Assembly (NCBI RefSeq): GCF_033063295.1
Contig: NZ_JAWJZH010000001.1
Coordinates: 1,674,001 to 1,738,000, forward strand
DNA length: 64,000 nucleotides
Reading direction: 5' to 3'
Source: Nitrosomonas sp. Is35
GTDB taxonomy: Bacteria; Pseudomonadota; Gammaproteobacteria; Burkholderiales; Nitrosomonadaceae
A program made the position numbers and the translations under genes. Positions 1 through 9,157 of this stretch are shown here, one piece after another. A model generated the notes under the pieces. That model was given only the letters and a program-made list of their open reading frames with translations, was not told the origin of the DNA and ran no database searches. The first letter of the stretch is position 1. Each line of letters starts with the position of its first letter.

Positions 1-855
1 CATTTATTGACCATCGGCATGGATTATCAGAAAGATCATATCAATAGCACCGAAGCTTTTACCGTGAATTCGCGCACCAATTGGGGTGTTTTCGCGCAGC
101 ATCAGGCCACCGTCGCCAAACATAATTTTCAGCTGTCGCTGCGGCATGACGATAACCAGCAATTCGGCAGCCGCGTGACCGGCGGTACGGGCTGGGGTTA
201 CTCGCTCACCGATAATGTCCGCCTGCTGGCCAATTTCGGCAGCGCATTTAAAGCACCGACATTCAATGAATTGTATTTTCCCGGCTTCAGCAATCCGCAT
301 CTGCGTCCGGAAGATTCGCGCAGTTTTGAGTTCGGCACGCGCGGCAAAACAGATTGGGGCAGTTGGTCGCTGAATATCTATGAAAATCACATCTATCACT
401 TGATCGCTTACGATGCCAGCATCTTCGCTCCCGCTAACGTCGATCAGGCGCGTATTCGCGGTTTTGAAGGCATACTCAGTGCGCAAATCAAAGGCTGGCA
501 ATTCAATACCAACCTGACCCTGATGGATCCCGAAAATCGATCTTCCGGGGTAAATCGCGGTAATATACTGCCACGGCGCGCCGCGGAATCATTCCGGCTG
601 GACGCCGACCGGCAATTCGGCCAGTACCGGCTGGGCGCGATGTTACTGGTCGAAGGCGAACGCTATGACGATCTATCCAACACCCGCAAATTGGACAGTT
701 ACGTAAAATTCGATCTGCGTGCCGAATATAATCTGAGTAAACATTGGCGCTTGCAGGGGCGGATTGAAAATTTATTTAATGAGCACTACCAAACCGCTGC
801 ATTCTACAATCAGCCAGGGCGGAATTTCTTTGCCATGGTACGTTATCAACCCTAA
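1..855 (+). CDS. btuB: TonB-dependent vitamin B12 receptor BtuB, C-terminal part
   Basis: Outer-membrane beta-barrel receptor that would import corrinoids with TonB energy. The frame is open from base 1, so the signal peptide, TonB box and plug lie left of the window; only about 284 C-terminal codons remain. Visible are alternating amphipathic barrel strands, a motif resembling FKAPTFNELYFPGF near residue 80, and the conserved C-terminal barrel block ENLFNEHYQT followed by GRNFFAMVRY. The protein ends in Pro instead of the usual terminal aromatic residue. Assignment to BtuB rather than a siderophore receptor rests on the downstream B12 genes (btuN, cobO, bluB). A cobalamin riboswitch, if present, would lie upstream of the window. 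Confidence 0.85.
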   Translation, partial: HLLTIGMDYQKDHINSTEAFTVNSRTNWGVFAQHQATVAKHNFQLSLRHDDNQQFGSRVTGGTGWGYSLTDNVRLLANFGSAFKAPTFNELYFPGFSNPHLRPEDSRSFEFGTRGKTDWGSWSLNIYENHIYHLIAYDASIFAPANVDQARIRGFEGILSAQIKGWQFNTNLTLMDPENRSSGVNRGNILPRRAAESFRLDADRQFGQYRLGAMLLVEGERYDDLSNTRKLDSYVKFDLRAEYNLSKHWRLQGRIENLFNEHYQTAAFYNQPGRNFFAMVRYQP

Positions 856-868
856 CTAGGAGTAAAAC

Positions 869-1450
869 ATGCTGACTTTATCCACTCGCCATCAAATCGC
901 TATTGGCTTGCTACTGGCAGTTTTAATGATGCTCACCCGCAGTCATCATTTTGCCACGATGCATAACCTCGCTGACGCTTCCTGGGCGGTCTTCTTTCTG
1001 GCCGGCATTTATCTGCGTTCCGCATGGCCGTTGCTGGGATTCTTTGCCTTGGGCTGGGGATTGGATGTTGCCGCCACCACTTGGGGCGGTGTCAGTGATT
1101 TTTGCATGACACCGGCCTATTTCTTCTTACTACCGGCTTATGCGTCGTTATGGCTCGCCGGACGCTGGTACGCCAAGCGGCACCAATTCGCTTGGAACAC
1201 CGTCCTGCCGCTTTCCGCCAGCATCGTAGCTGGTTTAACGCTGTGTGAATTATTTTCCGGTGGCGGGTTCTACTTTTTCTCCGGTCGCATTGCCGAAACC
1301 AGTTTCGCTGAATTCGTTACACAACTGATTAAATACTTCCCGCTTTATATCGAGACCTTCGTATTTTATGCCGGTATCGCCGCCGTGATTCACGTACTGT
1401 TTACATTGATTGCGCAGCAACTCAATCCACGCAACACTTCGGCAGGATAA
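869..1450 (+). CDS. btuN: BtuN-like membrane protein, putative B12 transport component
   Basis: 193-residue integral membrane protein with about five hydrophobic segments (residues about 10-30, 38-62, 82-105, 115-135, 155-182). It starts 13 bases after btuB, behind a good AGGAG ribosome binding site, and ends just before cobO. It resembles the small proteins called BtuN, found beside btuB and cobalamin genes in proteobacteria and proposed as an inner-membrane part of B12 uptake. That role is inferred from gene neighbourhood in the family; no transporter motif is visible. GLDVAATTWGGVSDFC in the middle is the most distinctive stretch. Confidence 0.65.
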   Translation: MLTLSTRHQIAIGLLLAVLMMLTRSHHFATMHNLADASWAVFFLAGIYLRSAWPLLGFFALGWGLDVAATTWGGVSDFCMTPAYFFLLPAYASLWLAGRWYAKRHQFAWNTVLPLSASIVAGLTLCELFSGGGFYFFSGRIAETSFAEFVTQLIKYFPLYIETFVFYAGIAAVIHVLFTLIAQQLNPRNTSAG

Positions 1451-1454
1451 TGGC

Positions 1455-2060
1455 ATGACCGATTCCGGACGCGCAGAGCGCTACCGCACGCGCATGCAGC
1501 ACAAAAAAGAAGTCATCGACGCGGCGATTGCGCGTGCCGACCGCGAGCAAGGCTTATTGCTGATTCTCACCGGTAATGGCAAAGGCAAGTCTAGCTCGGC
1601 CTTCGGTATGATGGCACGGGCACTGGGGCACGGCATGCGCGTCGGTGTGGCACAATTCATCAAAGGCCGTTCGGATACCGGTGAAGAAGCCTTCTTTCGC
1701 AAACAACCGAATGTCACTTGGCATGTTCTCGGCGAAGGTTTCACCTGGGATACGCAAAACCTGGAACGCGACACGGAAACAGCCCGCCGCGGCTGGGCGG
1801 TGGTGCAAACCATGTTGAGCGACCCGGCATTTGATTTGATCATCCTCGACGAATTAACGTATCCGATCAAATTCGGCTGGTTGGATCTGGATACTGTTCT
1901 AAATGACCTGAAAAACCGCCCGGCCATGCAGCATGTCGTGATTACCGGGCGCGGCGCACCCGAGGCATTGTGCGAAGCGGCGGATACCGTCACTGAAATG
2001 ACCGACGTCAAGCACGCCTTTCGCGCCGGTATTCAGGCTCAGAAAGGAATCGATCTGTAG
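1455..2060 (+). CDS. cobO: Cob(I)yrinic acid a,c-diamide adenosyltransferase CobO
   Basis: Cytoplasmic enzyme that transfers the adenosyl group of ATP to the cobalt of corrinoids (CobO/BtuR/CobA type). The P-loop GNGKGKSS sits near residue 37, followed by GVAQFIKG and the conserved LDELTYPIKFGWLD region. The frame stays open back to 1410, but the ATG at 1455 is preferred: it gives the usual family length (201 aa), begins right after the btuN stop, and matches the family N-terminus (an Arg/Lys-rich stretch before the P-loop). BluB follows four bases after the stop, consistent with one operon. Confidence 0.92.
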   Translation: MTDSGRAERYRTRMQHKKEVIDAAIARADREQGLLLILTGNGKGKSSSAFGMMARALGHGMRVGVAQFIKGRSDTGEEAFFRKQPNVTWHVLGEGFTWDTQNLERDTETARRGWAVVQTMLSDPAFDLIILDELTYPIKFGWLDLDTVLNDLKNRPAMQHVVITGRGAPEALCEAADTVTEMTDVKHAFRAGIQAQKGIDL

Positions 2061-2064
2061 CACC

Positions 2065-2730
2065 ATGCGTAATAATCATTGCTTCAGTGATAGCGAACGT
2101 GCCGCCATCTATCGCGTGATCGCCGAACGCCGTGACATGCGGCATTTTCTTCCCGATCCGGTTGATCCTCTCATATTGAAACGCCTGCTCGCCGCCGCCC
2201 ACCAGGCACCGAGTGTCGGCTTGATGCAGCCTTGGCGGTTTATCCGTATCACCGATCCCCAGTTGCGCAGTACTATCGCAACCATGGTGGAAGAAGAACG
2301 GCACCGCACCGCCGCTGCATTGGCGGAACGCAGCGACGAATTCATGCGTTTGAAAGTCGCCGGTATTCTGGAATGCGGAGAACTGCTGGTCGTCGCATTG
2401 AGTGACCGGCGCGAGCAACACATTTTTGGCCGCCGTACTTTACCCGAAATGGATCTGGCGTCTGTCGCCTGTGCCATCCAGAATTTTTGGCTGGCTGCAC
2501 GCGCCGAAGGATTAGGCATGGGTTGGGTGTCATTGTTCGATCCCATGCAGCTGGCTGAATTACTCGACATGCCTTCCGGTAGTAAGCCGGTTGCTATTTT
2601 ATGTCTGGGCCATGTCGACGCTTTTTATCCCGCGCCGATGCTGAAGCTACAAGGTTGGGCGGAAGAACGTCCACTGCAGGAATTGCTTTTTCACAATCAC
2701 TGGAACAACTCGGCGGTGCCACCGGAATGA
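2065..2730 (+). CDS. bluB: 5,6-dimethylbenzimidazole synthase BluB
   Basis: Nitroreductase-fold flavoenzyme that cannibalises FMN, with oxygen, to form 5,6-dimethylbenzimidazole, the lower ligand of B12. Family signatures are RRDMRHF near residue 24, a PSVGLMQPWRF block near residue 48, and GMGWVSLFDP near residue 150. Length (221 aa) is normal. It lies between cobO and cobQ, upstream of cobT, which activates the base it makes. This supports BluB over a general nitroreductase. It implies oxygen-dependent synthesis of the ligand, as expected for an aerobe. Confidence 0.92.
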   Translation: MRNNHCFSDSERAAIYRVIAERRDMRHFLPDPVDPLILKRLLAAAHQAPSVGLMQPWRFIRITDPQLRSTIATMVEEERHRTAAALAERSDEFMRLKVAGILECGELLVVALSDRREQHIFGRRTLPEMDLASVACAIQNFWLAARAEGLGMGWVSLFDPMQLAELLDMPSGSKPVAILCLGHVDAFYPAPMLKLQGWAEERPLQELLFHNHWNNSAVPPE

Positions 2731-2824
2731 CTATTAGCCCGATTATTTTCTTTACATGGCAACACCCGCAACACCCTTGGATTCTCATTCAGCGTCACTT
2801 CCCTAACGTTGCGGAATACCCGCG

Positions 2825-4306
2825 ATGAACTCGCAAACACTGATGGTTCAGGGCACCACGTCGGATGCCGGAAAAAGCATGCTGGTCACGGCGTTGTGCC
2901 GCTGGCTGGCGCGTCAGGGCGTGCGGGTAGCGCCGTTCAAACCGCAAAATATGGCGCTTAACAGTGTCGTCACCGCCGATGGCGGAGAAATCGGCCGGGC
3001 TCAGGCAGTGCAAGCCTGGGCCGCCGGACTGGCGCCGCATACCGATATGAATCCAGTATTGCTGAAACCCAATACCGACAAAAATGCGCAAATCATCATT
3101 CACGGCCATGCCATCGCCAACATGGACGCGGATGGCTTTCACGACTATAAATCGATTGCACTGAAAACGGTGCTGGAATCGCATACGCGGCTCAGCAATC
3201 AATACGAACGGATTATTGCCGAGGGCGCGGGCTCACCAGCGGAAATTAATCTGCGTGCCCACGATATTGCCAATATGGGCTTTGCCGAAGCGGTCGATTG
3301 TCCGGTCATCCTCATTGCCGATATCGATCGCGGCGGTGTATTCGCGCACTTCGCCGGCACATTGGCATTATTGAGTGAGAGCGAGCAAGCGCGTATCCAA
3401 GGTTTTGTCATTAACCGCTTCCGCGGTGATAAAAAATTACTCGATCCCGGATTGGATTGGCTGGAGCAATATACCGGCAAACCGGTGTTAGGCGTTTTGC
3501 CTTATTTGCAGGGCTTACACCTGGAAGCCGAAGACGCTTTGCCCTGTTCCGCTACTTCAACCGTATCGCCGGAGCAGAAACTTTTCCGGATTATCATTCC
3601 GGCGCTACCGCGCATCAGCAATCATACCGACTTCGATCCGTTGCGTTTGCATCCACAAGTACACGTGCAATTTATCGGCCCCGGCGAAACCATTCCACCG
3701 GCGGATTTAATCATCCTGCCTGGCTCAAAAAGCGTTTGTGCTGATCTGGATTGGTTATGCCAACAAGGCTGGGAGCAAGCAATCTACCGCCATTTGCGCT
3801 ACGGCGGGAAATTGCTGGGCATTTGCGGCGGTTTCCAAATGCTCGGTAAATTGATTCACGATCCCACCGGTCTTGAAGGCAATGCCGGTAGCGCGCCAGG
3901 ATTCGCTTTTTTTGATATGGAAACGACACTGGCAGCAAACAAAATTCTGCGCAATTGCCAAGGACACTTATCTTTGAACGATGCAACTGTGACAGGTTAC
4001 GAGATCCATGCGGGAATCACCACGTATCACACGTGCTATCAACCGCTTATCCATTTAGCACAAAGTCAGGATGGCGCAATCAGCAGCGATGGTTTGATAG
4101 CTGGAACGTATTTGCACGGCATTTTCACATCCGCTGCCGCTTGCCGCGAGTTACTGGCCTGGGCCGGATTGCATGCGCAGGTGGAAACACCCAATTACCA
4201 GACGACATGTAATGCCGCCATCGACAGGCTGGCGGATTGTGTCGAGCAATACCTGGATACCGCACGGTTGAACCGGTTGCTCAACTTGCCTGCACAGGTA
4301 TCATGA
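2825..4306 (+). CDS. cobQ: Cobyric acid synthase CobQ
   Basis: Glutamine- and ATP-dependent amidase that adds four amides to adenosylcobyrinic a,c-diamide to give cobyric acid. The N-terminal dethiobiotin-synthetase-like domain carries the nucleotide loop [10 protein letters not shown] near residue 10 and the stretch KPQNMALNS. The C-terminal class I-like glutamine amidotransferase domain (about 255-460) shows the nucleophile region [12 protein letters not shown] and the catalytic His in YLHGIF. Length is 493 aa, usual for the family. A 94-bp gap after bluB holds no obvious terminator. The stop overlaps the cobU start by ATGA, implying translational coupling. Confidence 0.95.
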   Translation: MNSQTLMVQGTTSDAGKSMLVTALCRWLARQGVRVAPFKPQNMALNSVVTADGGEIGRAQAVQAWAAGLAPHTDMNPVLLKPNTDKNAQIIIHGHAIANMDADGFHDYKSIALKTVLESHTRLSNQYERIIAEGAGSPAEINLRAHDIANMGFAEAVDCPVILIADIDRGGVFAHFAGTLALLSESEQARIQGFVINRFRGDKKLLDPGLDWLEQYTGKPVLGVLPYLQGLHLEAEDALPCSATSTVSPEQKLFRIIIPALPRISNHTDFDPLRLHPQVHVQFIGPGETIPPADLIILPGSKSVCADLDWLCQQGWEQAIYRHLRYGGKLLGICGGFQMLGKLIHDPTGLEGNAGSAPGFAFFDMETTLAANKILRNCQGHLSLNDATVTGYEIHAGITTYHTCYQPLIHLAQSQDGAISSDGLIAGTYLHGIFTSAAACRELLAWAGLHAQVETPNYQTTCNAAIDRLADCVEQYLDTARLNRLLNLPAQVS

Positions 4307-4833
4307 CATCCGGCCGGACTTTGATTTTGGGCGGCGTGCGTTCCGGCAAAAGCCGTCTGGCGGAGCGTTTGGCGCTGGAGAGTCAATTGCCGGTCACATA
4401 CATTGCCACCGCAACTGGCGAGGACGATGAAATGCGCGCAAGAATCGCTGCGCACCGGATACGGCGCCCTAATCATTGGCAAGTCATCGAAGAACCGCTA
4501 CAACTGGCTTCCGCATTGACGCAGCATGCCAACAATGAATGCTGTCTATTGGTTGATTGCTTGACACTCTGGTTGACGAATTGGTTGATCCACCCAGAAG
4601 TCGAACGATTCGATGCCGAACGCGCGGCATTCCTCACTGCCCTCTCCTTGGTAACCAGCAAACTGATTTTGGTCAGCAATGAAACGAACATGGGCATCAT
4701 CCCGATGGGCGAATTGAGCCGCCGCTATTGTGACGAAGCCGGTAAATTACATCAAACAGTGGCACAACATTGCGATCAAGTCATTTTAACCGTTGCCGGT
4801 CTGCCTCTGGTGCTCAAAGGAGAACCGCTATGA
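4303..4833 (+). CDS. cobU: Adenosylcobinamide kinase / guanylyltransferase CobU
   Basis: Bifunctional enzyme (CobU/CobP) that phosphorylates adenosylcobinamide and couples it to GMP. The P-loop [12 protein letters not shown] lies at residues about 8-19. The segment [16 protein letters not shown] contains the His that is guanylylated in the family. [12 protein letters not shown] and [12 protein letters not shown] follow, both typical. The start at 4303 overlaps the cobQ stop (ATGA) and gives 176 aa, the normal size. The longer open frame from 4237 is rejected. The stop overlaps the cobT ATG at 4830, so three genes are chained by ATGA junctions. Confidence 0.95.
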   Translation: MTSGRTLILGGVRSGKSRLAERLALESQLPVTYIATATGEDDEMRARIAAHRIRRPNHWQVIEEPLQLASALTQHANNECCLLVDCLTLWLTNWLIHPEVERFDAERAAFLTALSLVTSKLILVSNETNMGIIPMGELSRRYCDEAGKLHQTVAQHCDQVILTVAGLPLVLKGEPL

Positions 4834-5903
4834 CACAACCGGCTACCCTTCATTGGCTGAGCGCTCCTCTGGCCGTTGCCAATCAGGGAATGCGCCAATT
4901 GGCGGAACAACGCCAGGCACAACTCACCAAGCCACCCGGCTCTCTTGGCCGCTTGGAAGAACTCGCGATCCGGTTGGCGGCATTGCAAAACACCCTGCAA
5001 CCCGGTGCCGATCGCGTGCACATCGCCATATTTGCCGCCGATCATGGTGTTGCCGCCGAGGGCGTATCAGCGTTTCCACAATCGGTCACCGGTGAGATGA
5101 TCAAAAACTTCACGCGCGGCGGCGCAGCCATCAATGTTTTGGCGCGCACATTGAATGCTTCGCTGGAAATTATCAACTTGGGAACCGTACACGATACGCA
5201 AGCGCTGACCCATGTGCGGCATTGTTACTTGGGGCCGGGTACAGCCAATTTTGCTCATCAACCCGCGATGACATGGAAACAACTAAGCCAAGCATTCCAA
5301 GCGGGTTTTGAAACCATTGAACGCGCACAGCAAACTGGCCAGCAGCTCTTTATCGGCGGTGAAATGGGAATCGGCAACACCACTAGCGCTACCGCGTTGG
5401 CGTGCCTTCTACTGAATGAACAACCGGCACTACTGGCCGGGCGCGGCACCGGATTGGATGAGCAAGGCATCGCGCATAAAATAACAGTCATCGCGCGCGC
5501 ATTATCGTTGCATCGGCCGCAAGTAGATTCGCCATTGGACGCATTGCGCCGCGTTGGCGGATTTGAGATTGCCGCATTGACGGGGGCTTATATCCATGGC
5601 GCGCAACTGGGCTTGCCGCTGCTGATTGACGGATTTATCAGTACGGTCGCGTCATTGGCCGCTGAACATATTGTTCCGGGCTGTAAAGACTGGTTTATTT
5701 TTTCCCATCAATCTTCCGAGCTGGGACACGCGCTCGTGCTTGAAGCACTCAATGCCGATCCGCTCATCGATTTGCAGATGCGCCTTGGAGAAGGCAGTGG
5801 CGCAGCCGTGACGCTGAATCTGTTGCGCATGGCATGCAGATTGCATAATGAAATGGCGACATTCTCCGAGGCGCAAGTTTCGCAACAAAACGAGCTTCCA
5901 TAG
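4830..5903 (+). CDS. cobT: Nicotinate-nucleotide:dimethylbenzimidazole phosphoribosyltransferase CobT
   Basis: Makes alpha-ribazole 5'-phosphate from dimethylbenzimidazole and nicotinate mononucleotide, activating the product of the neighbouring bluB. Signatures include [10 protein letters not shown] near residue 30, [28 protein letters not shown], and the C-terminal [10 protein letters not shown], whose Glu is the family's catalytic base. The ATG at 4830 has an AGGAG ribosome binding site inside the cobU end and overlaps its stop. Length from it (357 aa) is usual. cobC follows with a four-base gap, so the lower-ligand steps are grouped. Confidence 0.95.
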   Translation: MTQPATLHWLSAPLAVANQGMRQLAEQRQAQLTKPPGSLGRLEELAIRLAALQNTLQPGADRVHIAIFAADHGVAAEGVSAFPQSVTGEMIKNFTRGGAAINVLARTLNASLEIINLGTVHDTQALTHVRHCYLGPGTANFAHQPAMTWKQLSQAFQAGFETIERAQQTGQQLFIGGEMGIGNTTSATALACLLLNEQPALLAGRGTGLDEQGIAHKITVIARALSLHRPQVDSPLDALRRVGGFEIAALTGAYIHGAQLGLPLLIDGFISTVASLAAEHIVPGCKDWFIFSHQSSELGHALVLEALNADPLIDLQMRLGEGSGAAVTLNLLRMACRLHNEMATFSEAQVSQQNELP

Positions 5904-5907
5904 TACT

Positions 5908-6504
5908 TTGACGACTTCGATTGATTTGCTGCGGCACGGCGTAACTGAAAACAGCCAGCGTTATTGCGGCAGCACGGATTATCCGCTGACTCAGCTCGGC
6001 TGGACGCAAATGTGGCATGCTGTGAACAGTCAATCGACTCAGTGGCAGCACATCGTTACTTCGCCTTTAGCACGTTGCGCGGACTTTGCGCATGCTTTGG
6101 GACAACGTTATTCGATTCCCGTCACTCAGGATGATCGTATCCGGGAAATACATTTTGGCGATTGGGAAGATCGATCAAGTGCTGAGTTGATGCACACCGA
6201 TGCCGATGCTTTATCCCGCTTCTGGCAAAATCCCCTCGATTACCCGCCGCCTAATGGGGAACATTTGCTGGATTTCAAGGCACGTGTTTTAACAGCTTGG
6301 GAAGATATTCAACAGCGATTTTGCGGGAAGAAGGTTTTATTGATCACGCATGGCGGTGCCATCCGGATGATCGTCTGCCATATTCTGCAGCACCCGCTCG
6401 AACGAGTGCTTGATATAGATGTGCGTCATGCCAGCATCCGGCAGGTGCGGATAGATCATGCTAAAGCTTATCGTGTCACGCTCGCCCCTGATTCTTCCGT
6501 ATGA
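5908..6504 (+). CDS. cobC: Alpha-ribazole phosphatase CobC (histidine phosphatase family)
   Basis: Removes the 5'-phosphate of alpha-ribazole phosphate or adenosylcobalamin phosphate. The phosphoglycerate-mutase-like catalytic motif LLRHGVTE is close to the N-terminus, with REIHFGDWED in the middle and the second catalytic His in LITHGGAIRM. A TTG at 5908, just after the cobT stop, gives 198 aa with RHG at about residue 9-11, as expected. An ATG at 5848 would add 20 basic residues and overlap cobT, so it is less likely. No Shine-Dalgarno is obvious for either start. The gene ends the operon; the next gene (copD) is convergent. Confidence 0.82.
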   Translation: MTTSIDLLRHGVTENSQRYCGSTDYPLTQLGWTQMWHAVNSQSTQWQHIVTSPLARCADFAHALGQRYSIPVTQDDRIREIHFGDWEDRSSAELMHTDADALSRFWQNPLDYPPPNGEHLLDFKARVLTAWEDIQQRFCGKKVLLITHGGAIRMIVCHILQHPLERVLDIDVRHASIRQVRIDHAKAYRVTLAPDSSV

Positions 6505-6595
6505 TCAGAGCATCTCTGCATCCGTGTAATGACAGAAATTACCGAAGCACTTATGCTGATGATTCAATTTCTACTGATCGGTGAATAGCAATCGG

Positions 6596-8626
6596 TTAGC
6601 GGACAAAATCTTCCGGATACGGTATTTTCATATTTTCGCGATTCAGCAAACTGATTTGCTGATAGAACTTATCGATATCGGACCAACCGGCTTGATCGAT
6701 TGATGGCATCCAACGCGCGCGCATATAACCGTTCCGGTCGATCAGAAATTCCATATGATCAGGATGATTTTTCCCCCGCCCGATAATATCGGGATGCGTC
6801 AGCGTCCGGCGCGACAGTGCATAGCTGGCAGCTATCTCGGCCGCACCTTGCGTAACAATCGGGAATGGCAATTCAGTCGCGATTTGAGTTAACTCAGCAG
6901 CGGCAAGCTCATTTGACGGCACTGCCAATACAGCGATATTTTGTTCACTGAAGCGGTCATACGCTTGCTTTAATTGCTCGATACGATCCTGGGATTGCGG
7001 CCATGAGAAAATGACCAGTAAAACGGCTTTATTACCGCGAAAATCCTGCAATGTGCCGCTGTCGTTATTATTTTCCGTGTAAGAAAAGAGCGGCGGTTTT
7101 ATATAGGCTTTATTGGGTATGATTTCCGGTGTTAAAATCCGCGCCTGATAACCTCTCGATAATGCATGCACATAGTTCACCAGATCCCAGCGATCCTCTT
7201 CGGATATTTTTTCCGCATAACCCGGCATATCGGTATTAACCATTCCATAACTAATCCAATTGTAGAAATCTCCCGGTGTATGCTCTGAGGTATGCGGTTC
7301 GGTTAACAGATCGGGAAGTTTTGTCGACAGCGTTCGTGACTTGATGCCATTGCCCATTCCTTGATGACCATGACATTCAACGCAGTGCTGATTAAACAAA
7401 GCGGCACCATTCGCTATAGACATTGCATCAAAAGGTACCAGCGGTCTGCGATAAGTTTCTGGATATGCTTGGATTGTCAACGGCGGCAAAGCAATGGCAA
7501 GACCGGATGCCAGCAATAGCGCGGGAACACCGACCAAACGTTTGAATCCCCAATTACGCAGCTGGCCGAGCTGAATTACTCCTGCCGCAAGTATCAGAAT
7601 GAAAATTCCAATCCATACTTGAACGGCCACATTCGGCTTATCCCAGGTTGCCAGGATTGAAAACCGGAATGGGAAGGGCCAGTTTTCAATCAGCGCATGT
7701 TTTACCGGCGTTGTATTGGCAAGTACGGTTGCCAGGAATAGCAATAACAACGCCAGGACGAATTCAATGCGCACCCATTTTCTTATTCCTGTTCTACCAG
7801 GGCTCGCATTTTCTGGTTGCGAATCATTTGCTAATAACGGTAGCCAATGCGCACGGACTCGCGCTGCGATTAAGAGAATGATACTCAGGATCAATATCTT
7901 GATGCTCAGCAGCCAACCGTAGGGTGTCGCAACCAGTGCGGCATAATAGCCGTCGAAGATGCGATCGGCTACAGTGATTCCGGTCAAAATAATCAATAGC
8001 ATCACTGGTAATGCGATTGATGAGAACCGCATCAACGTTTTATATTCCAGCGCGTCGCCACGCTTAGCCTTGGCATTTTTGTTATTCTCATAAATCAATA
8101 GCAAAAAAGCCGGCAATGCTCCAAACCAAACACCAGCTAGAATAATGTGCAATGCATAAGGGAAAACCGCCAATACAGATAATTCTTCAGCCGCGACATG
8201 GCTTGCTAGCGAGCCTGCGATCAAAGGAAGAGTGGCAGCAAAAGCAACTAAAATATACTGCCAGCGTGCTTTGGGAGATTTACGAAGAAAAACAATGATG
8301 AGTAGTAGAAATACCGCAGATAACGTCCGCCAGCTCCATATTTGACCAACGCGCGTATCACTGATGAATCCTAACCAGACATCCCGCTGCCACAGATTAC
8401 TAACATCCCCGGTAATTTGAACTAAGGATGTCATCAGCATTACCACAAGACCGATGGGTATACTGATAGCCAGCCATGGGAACAAACGTTCCAATCGCTC
8501 AATCCATGCTTCCAGGTAAGCTCGTTTCCCAGTATTTGCGATAGCTAAAAAGATACAGCTACCCAATAAAATCATGTTTGCTGCAAGTTGAAACCAACGT
8601 ACAATTGCTGCGATAACTTCTATCAT
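6596..8626 (-). CDS. copD: CopD-family membrane protein fused to cytochrome c and redoxin-like domains
   Basis: 676-residue product in three parts. Residues 1 to about 320 form a CopD-type copper-transport membrane domain with about eight helices. After another membrane stretch (about 340-400), a mono-heme cytochrome c domain carries CVECH near residue 424 and an axial-Met candidate in MPGYAEKIS. The last 150 residues resemble a thioredoxin-fold or SCO-like redoxin (AVLLVIFSWPQSQDRIE) but lack a CxxC pair. It sits 12 bp after copC and downstream of amoD, the order seen in Nitrosomonas. Inference: copper handling linked to electron transfer for ammonia monooxygenase maturation. Confidence 0.85.
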   Translation of the reverse strand: MIEVIAAIVRWFQLAANMILLGSCIFLAIANTGKRAYLEAWIERLERLFPWLAISIPIGLVVMLMTSLVQITGDVSNLWQRDVWLGFISDTRVGQIWSWRTLSAVFLLLIIVFLRKSPKARWQYILVAFAATLPLIAGSLASHVAAEELSVLAVFPYALHIILAGVWFGALPAFLLLIYENNKNAKAKRGDALEYKTLMRFSSIALPVMLLIILTGITVADRIFDGYYAALVATPYGWLLSIKILILSIILLIAARVRAHWLPLLANDSQPENASPGRTGIRKWVRIEFVLALLLLFLATVLANTTPVKHALIENWPFPFRFSILATWDKPNVAVQVWIGIFILILAAGVIQLGQLRNWGFKRLVGVPALLLASGLAIALPPLTIQAYPETYRRPLVPFDAMSIANGAALFNQHCVECHGHQGMGNGIKSRTLSTKLPDLLTEPHTSEHTPGDFYNWISYGMVNTDMPGYAEKISEEDRWDLVNYVHALSRGYQARILTPEIIPNKAYIKPPLFSYTENNNDSGTLQDFRGNKAVLLVIFSWPQSQDRIEQLKQAYDRFSEQNIAVLAVPSNELAAAELTQIATELPFPIVTQGAAEIAASYALSRRTLTHPDIIGRGKNHPDHMEFLIDRNGYMRARWMPSIDQAGWSDIDKFYQQISLLNRENMKIPYPEDFVR

Positions 8627-8638
8627 TTTGCTACAATT

Positions 8639-9040
8639 TTATTCTTTTACATTGAAATCAAAACTTGATTCAATGACATGACCATCAACCGACATCACAC
8701 GATATTTTACAGTGTAGCGCCCCGATCCTAGCTGCGGCAAACTCAAGACAACAGATTTTGGATCATCTGCAACACTTTCAGGGTTATTTTCTGTCATTGA
8801 ATTCTTATTGGAGTCGAGTACAGTAACGGCTGCATAAGACCCTTCTATTTTTTCATTAAACCAAAGCCGCACTTGTTTGGGTGGTATGGAAAGTGTAGCT
8901 CTTCTGGGTGGATCGGATTTAATTAGCGCTGCATGCGCCATCACTGATTTTGCTTGAAATGCAAAAGAAAACATTAACACCAGAGACGCAAGGACTGCTA
9001 TCTTTTTAATAACAAACTGTATTGATGGATTTTCTTGCAC
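8639..9040 (-). CDS. copC: Periplasmic copper-binding protein CopC
   Basis: 133-residue CopC-domain protein exported by an N-terminal signal (hydrophobic residues about 14-33, cleavage before HAALIKSDPP). The mature N-terminal His, together with Asp and His in SVDGHVIESSF near the C-terminus, matches the Cu(II) site of CopC proteins. The start is GTG at 9040, supported by an AGAGGA ribosome binding site five bases upstream. It is followed at 12 bp by copD and preceded by amoD. The likely job is periplasmic copper delivery or buffering for the copper enzyme AmoABC. Confidence 0.9.
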   Translation of the reverse strand: MQENPSIQFVIKKIAVLASLVLMFSFAFQAKSVMAHAALIKSDPPRRATLSIPPKQVRLWFNEKIEGSYAAVTVLDSNKNSMTENNPESVADDPKSVVLSLPQLGSGRYTVKYRVMSVDGHVIESSFDFNVKE

Positions 9041-9096
9041 AGCTTCCTCTCAATTTTTCAGATTAAATATATTTTTCGCTGTTTGATTCTTCCAGC

Positions 9097-9126
9097 AAGG
9101 GTGAGTTCCATACGCAACTCACCCTT
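9097..9126 (-). terminator. Perfect hairpin between amoD and copC
   Basis: An 11-bp perfect inverted repeat (AAGGGTGAGTT with an 8-nt loop) lies 32 bp after the amoD stop and 57 bp before copC. No U-run follows on the minus strand, so it is either a weak or partial terminator or an mRNA-end stabilising/processing hairpin that lowers copCD expression relative to amo. Confidence 0.5.
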
Positions 9127-9157
9127 GATCTCGCATCAGCATTCGATACAACTACGC

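Noticed and set aside
4-501. Minus-strand open frame opposite btuB (165 codons)
   Set aside because: Lies entirely within the btuB coding strand, which has a clear receptor C-terminus; protein is non-family-like and is a shadow of a high-GC codon pattern.
1-868. Cobalamin riboswitch for the B12 operon
   Set aside because: None is visible in the window; the region before btuB's start lies off the left edge.
1410-1454. Earlier start for cobO
   Set aside because: Would overlap btuN by 41 bp and add residues absent from CobO family members; the ATG at 1455 fits length and context.
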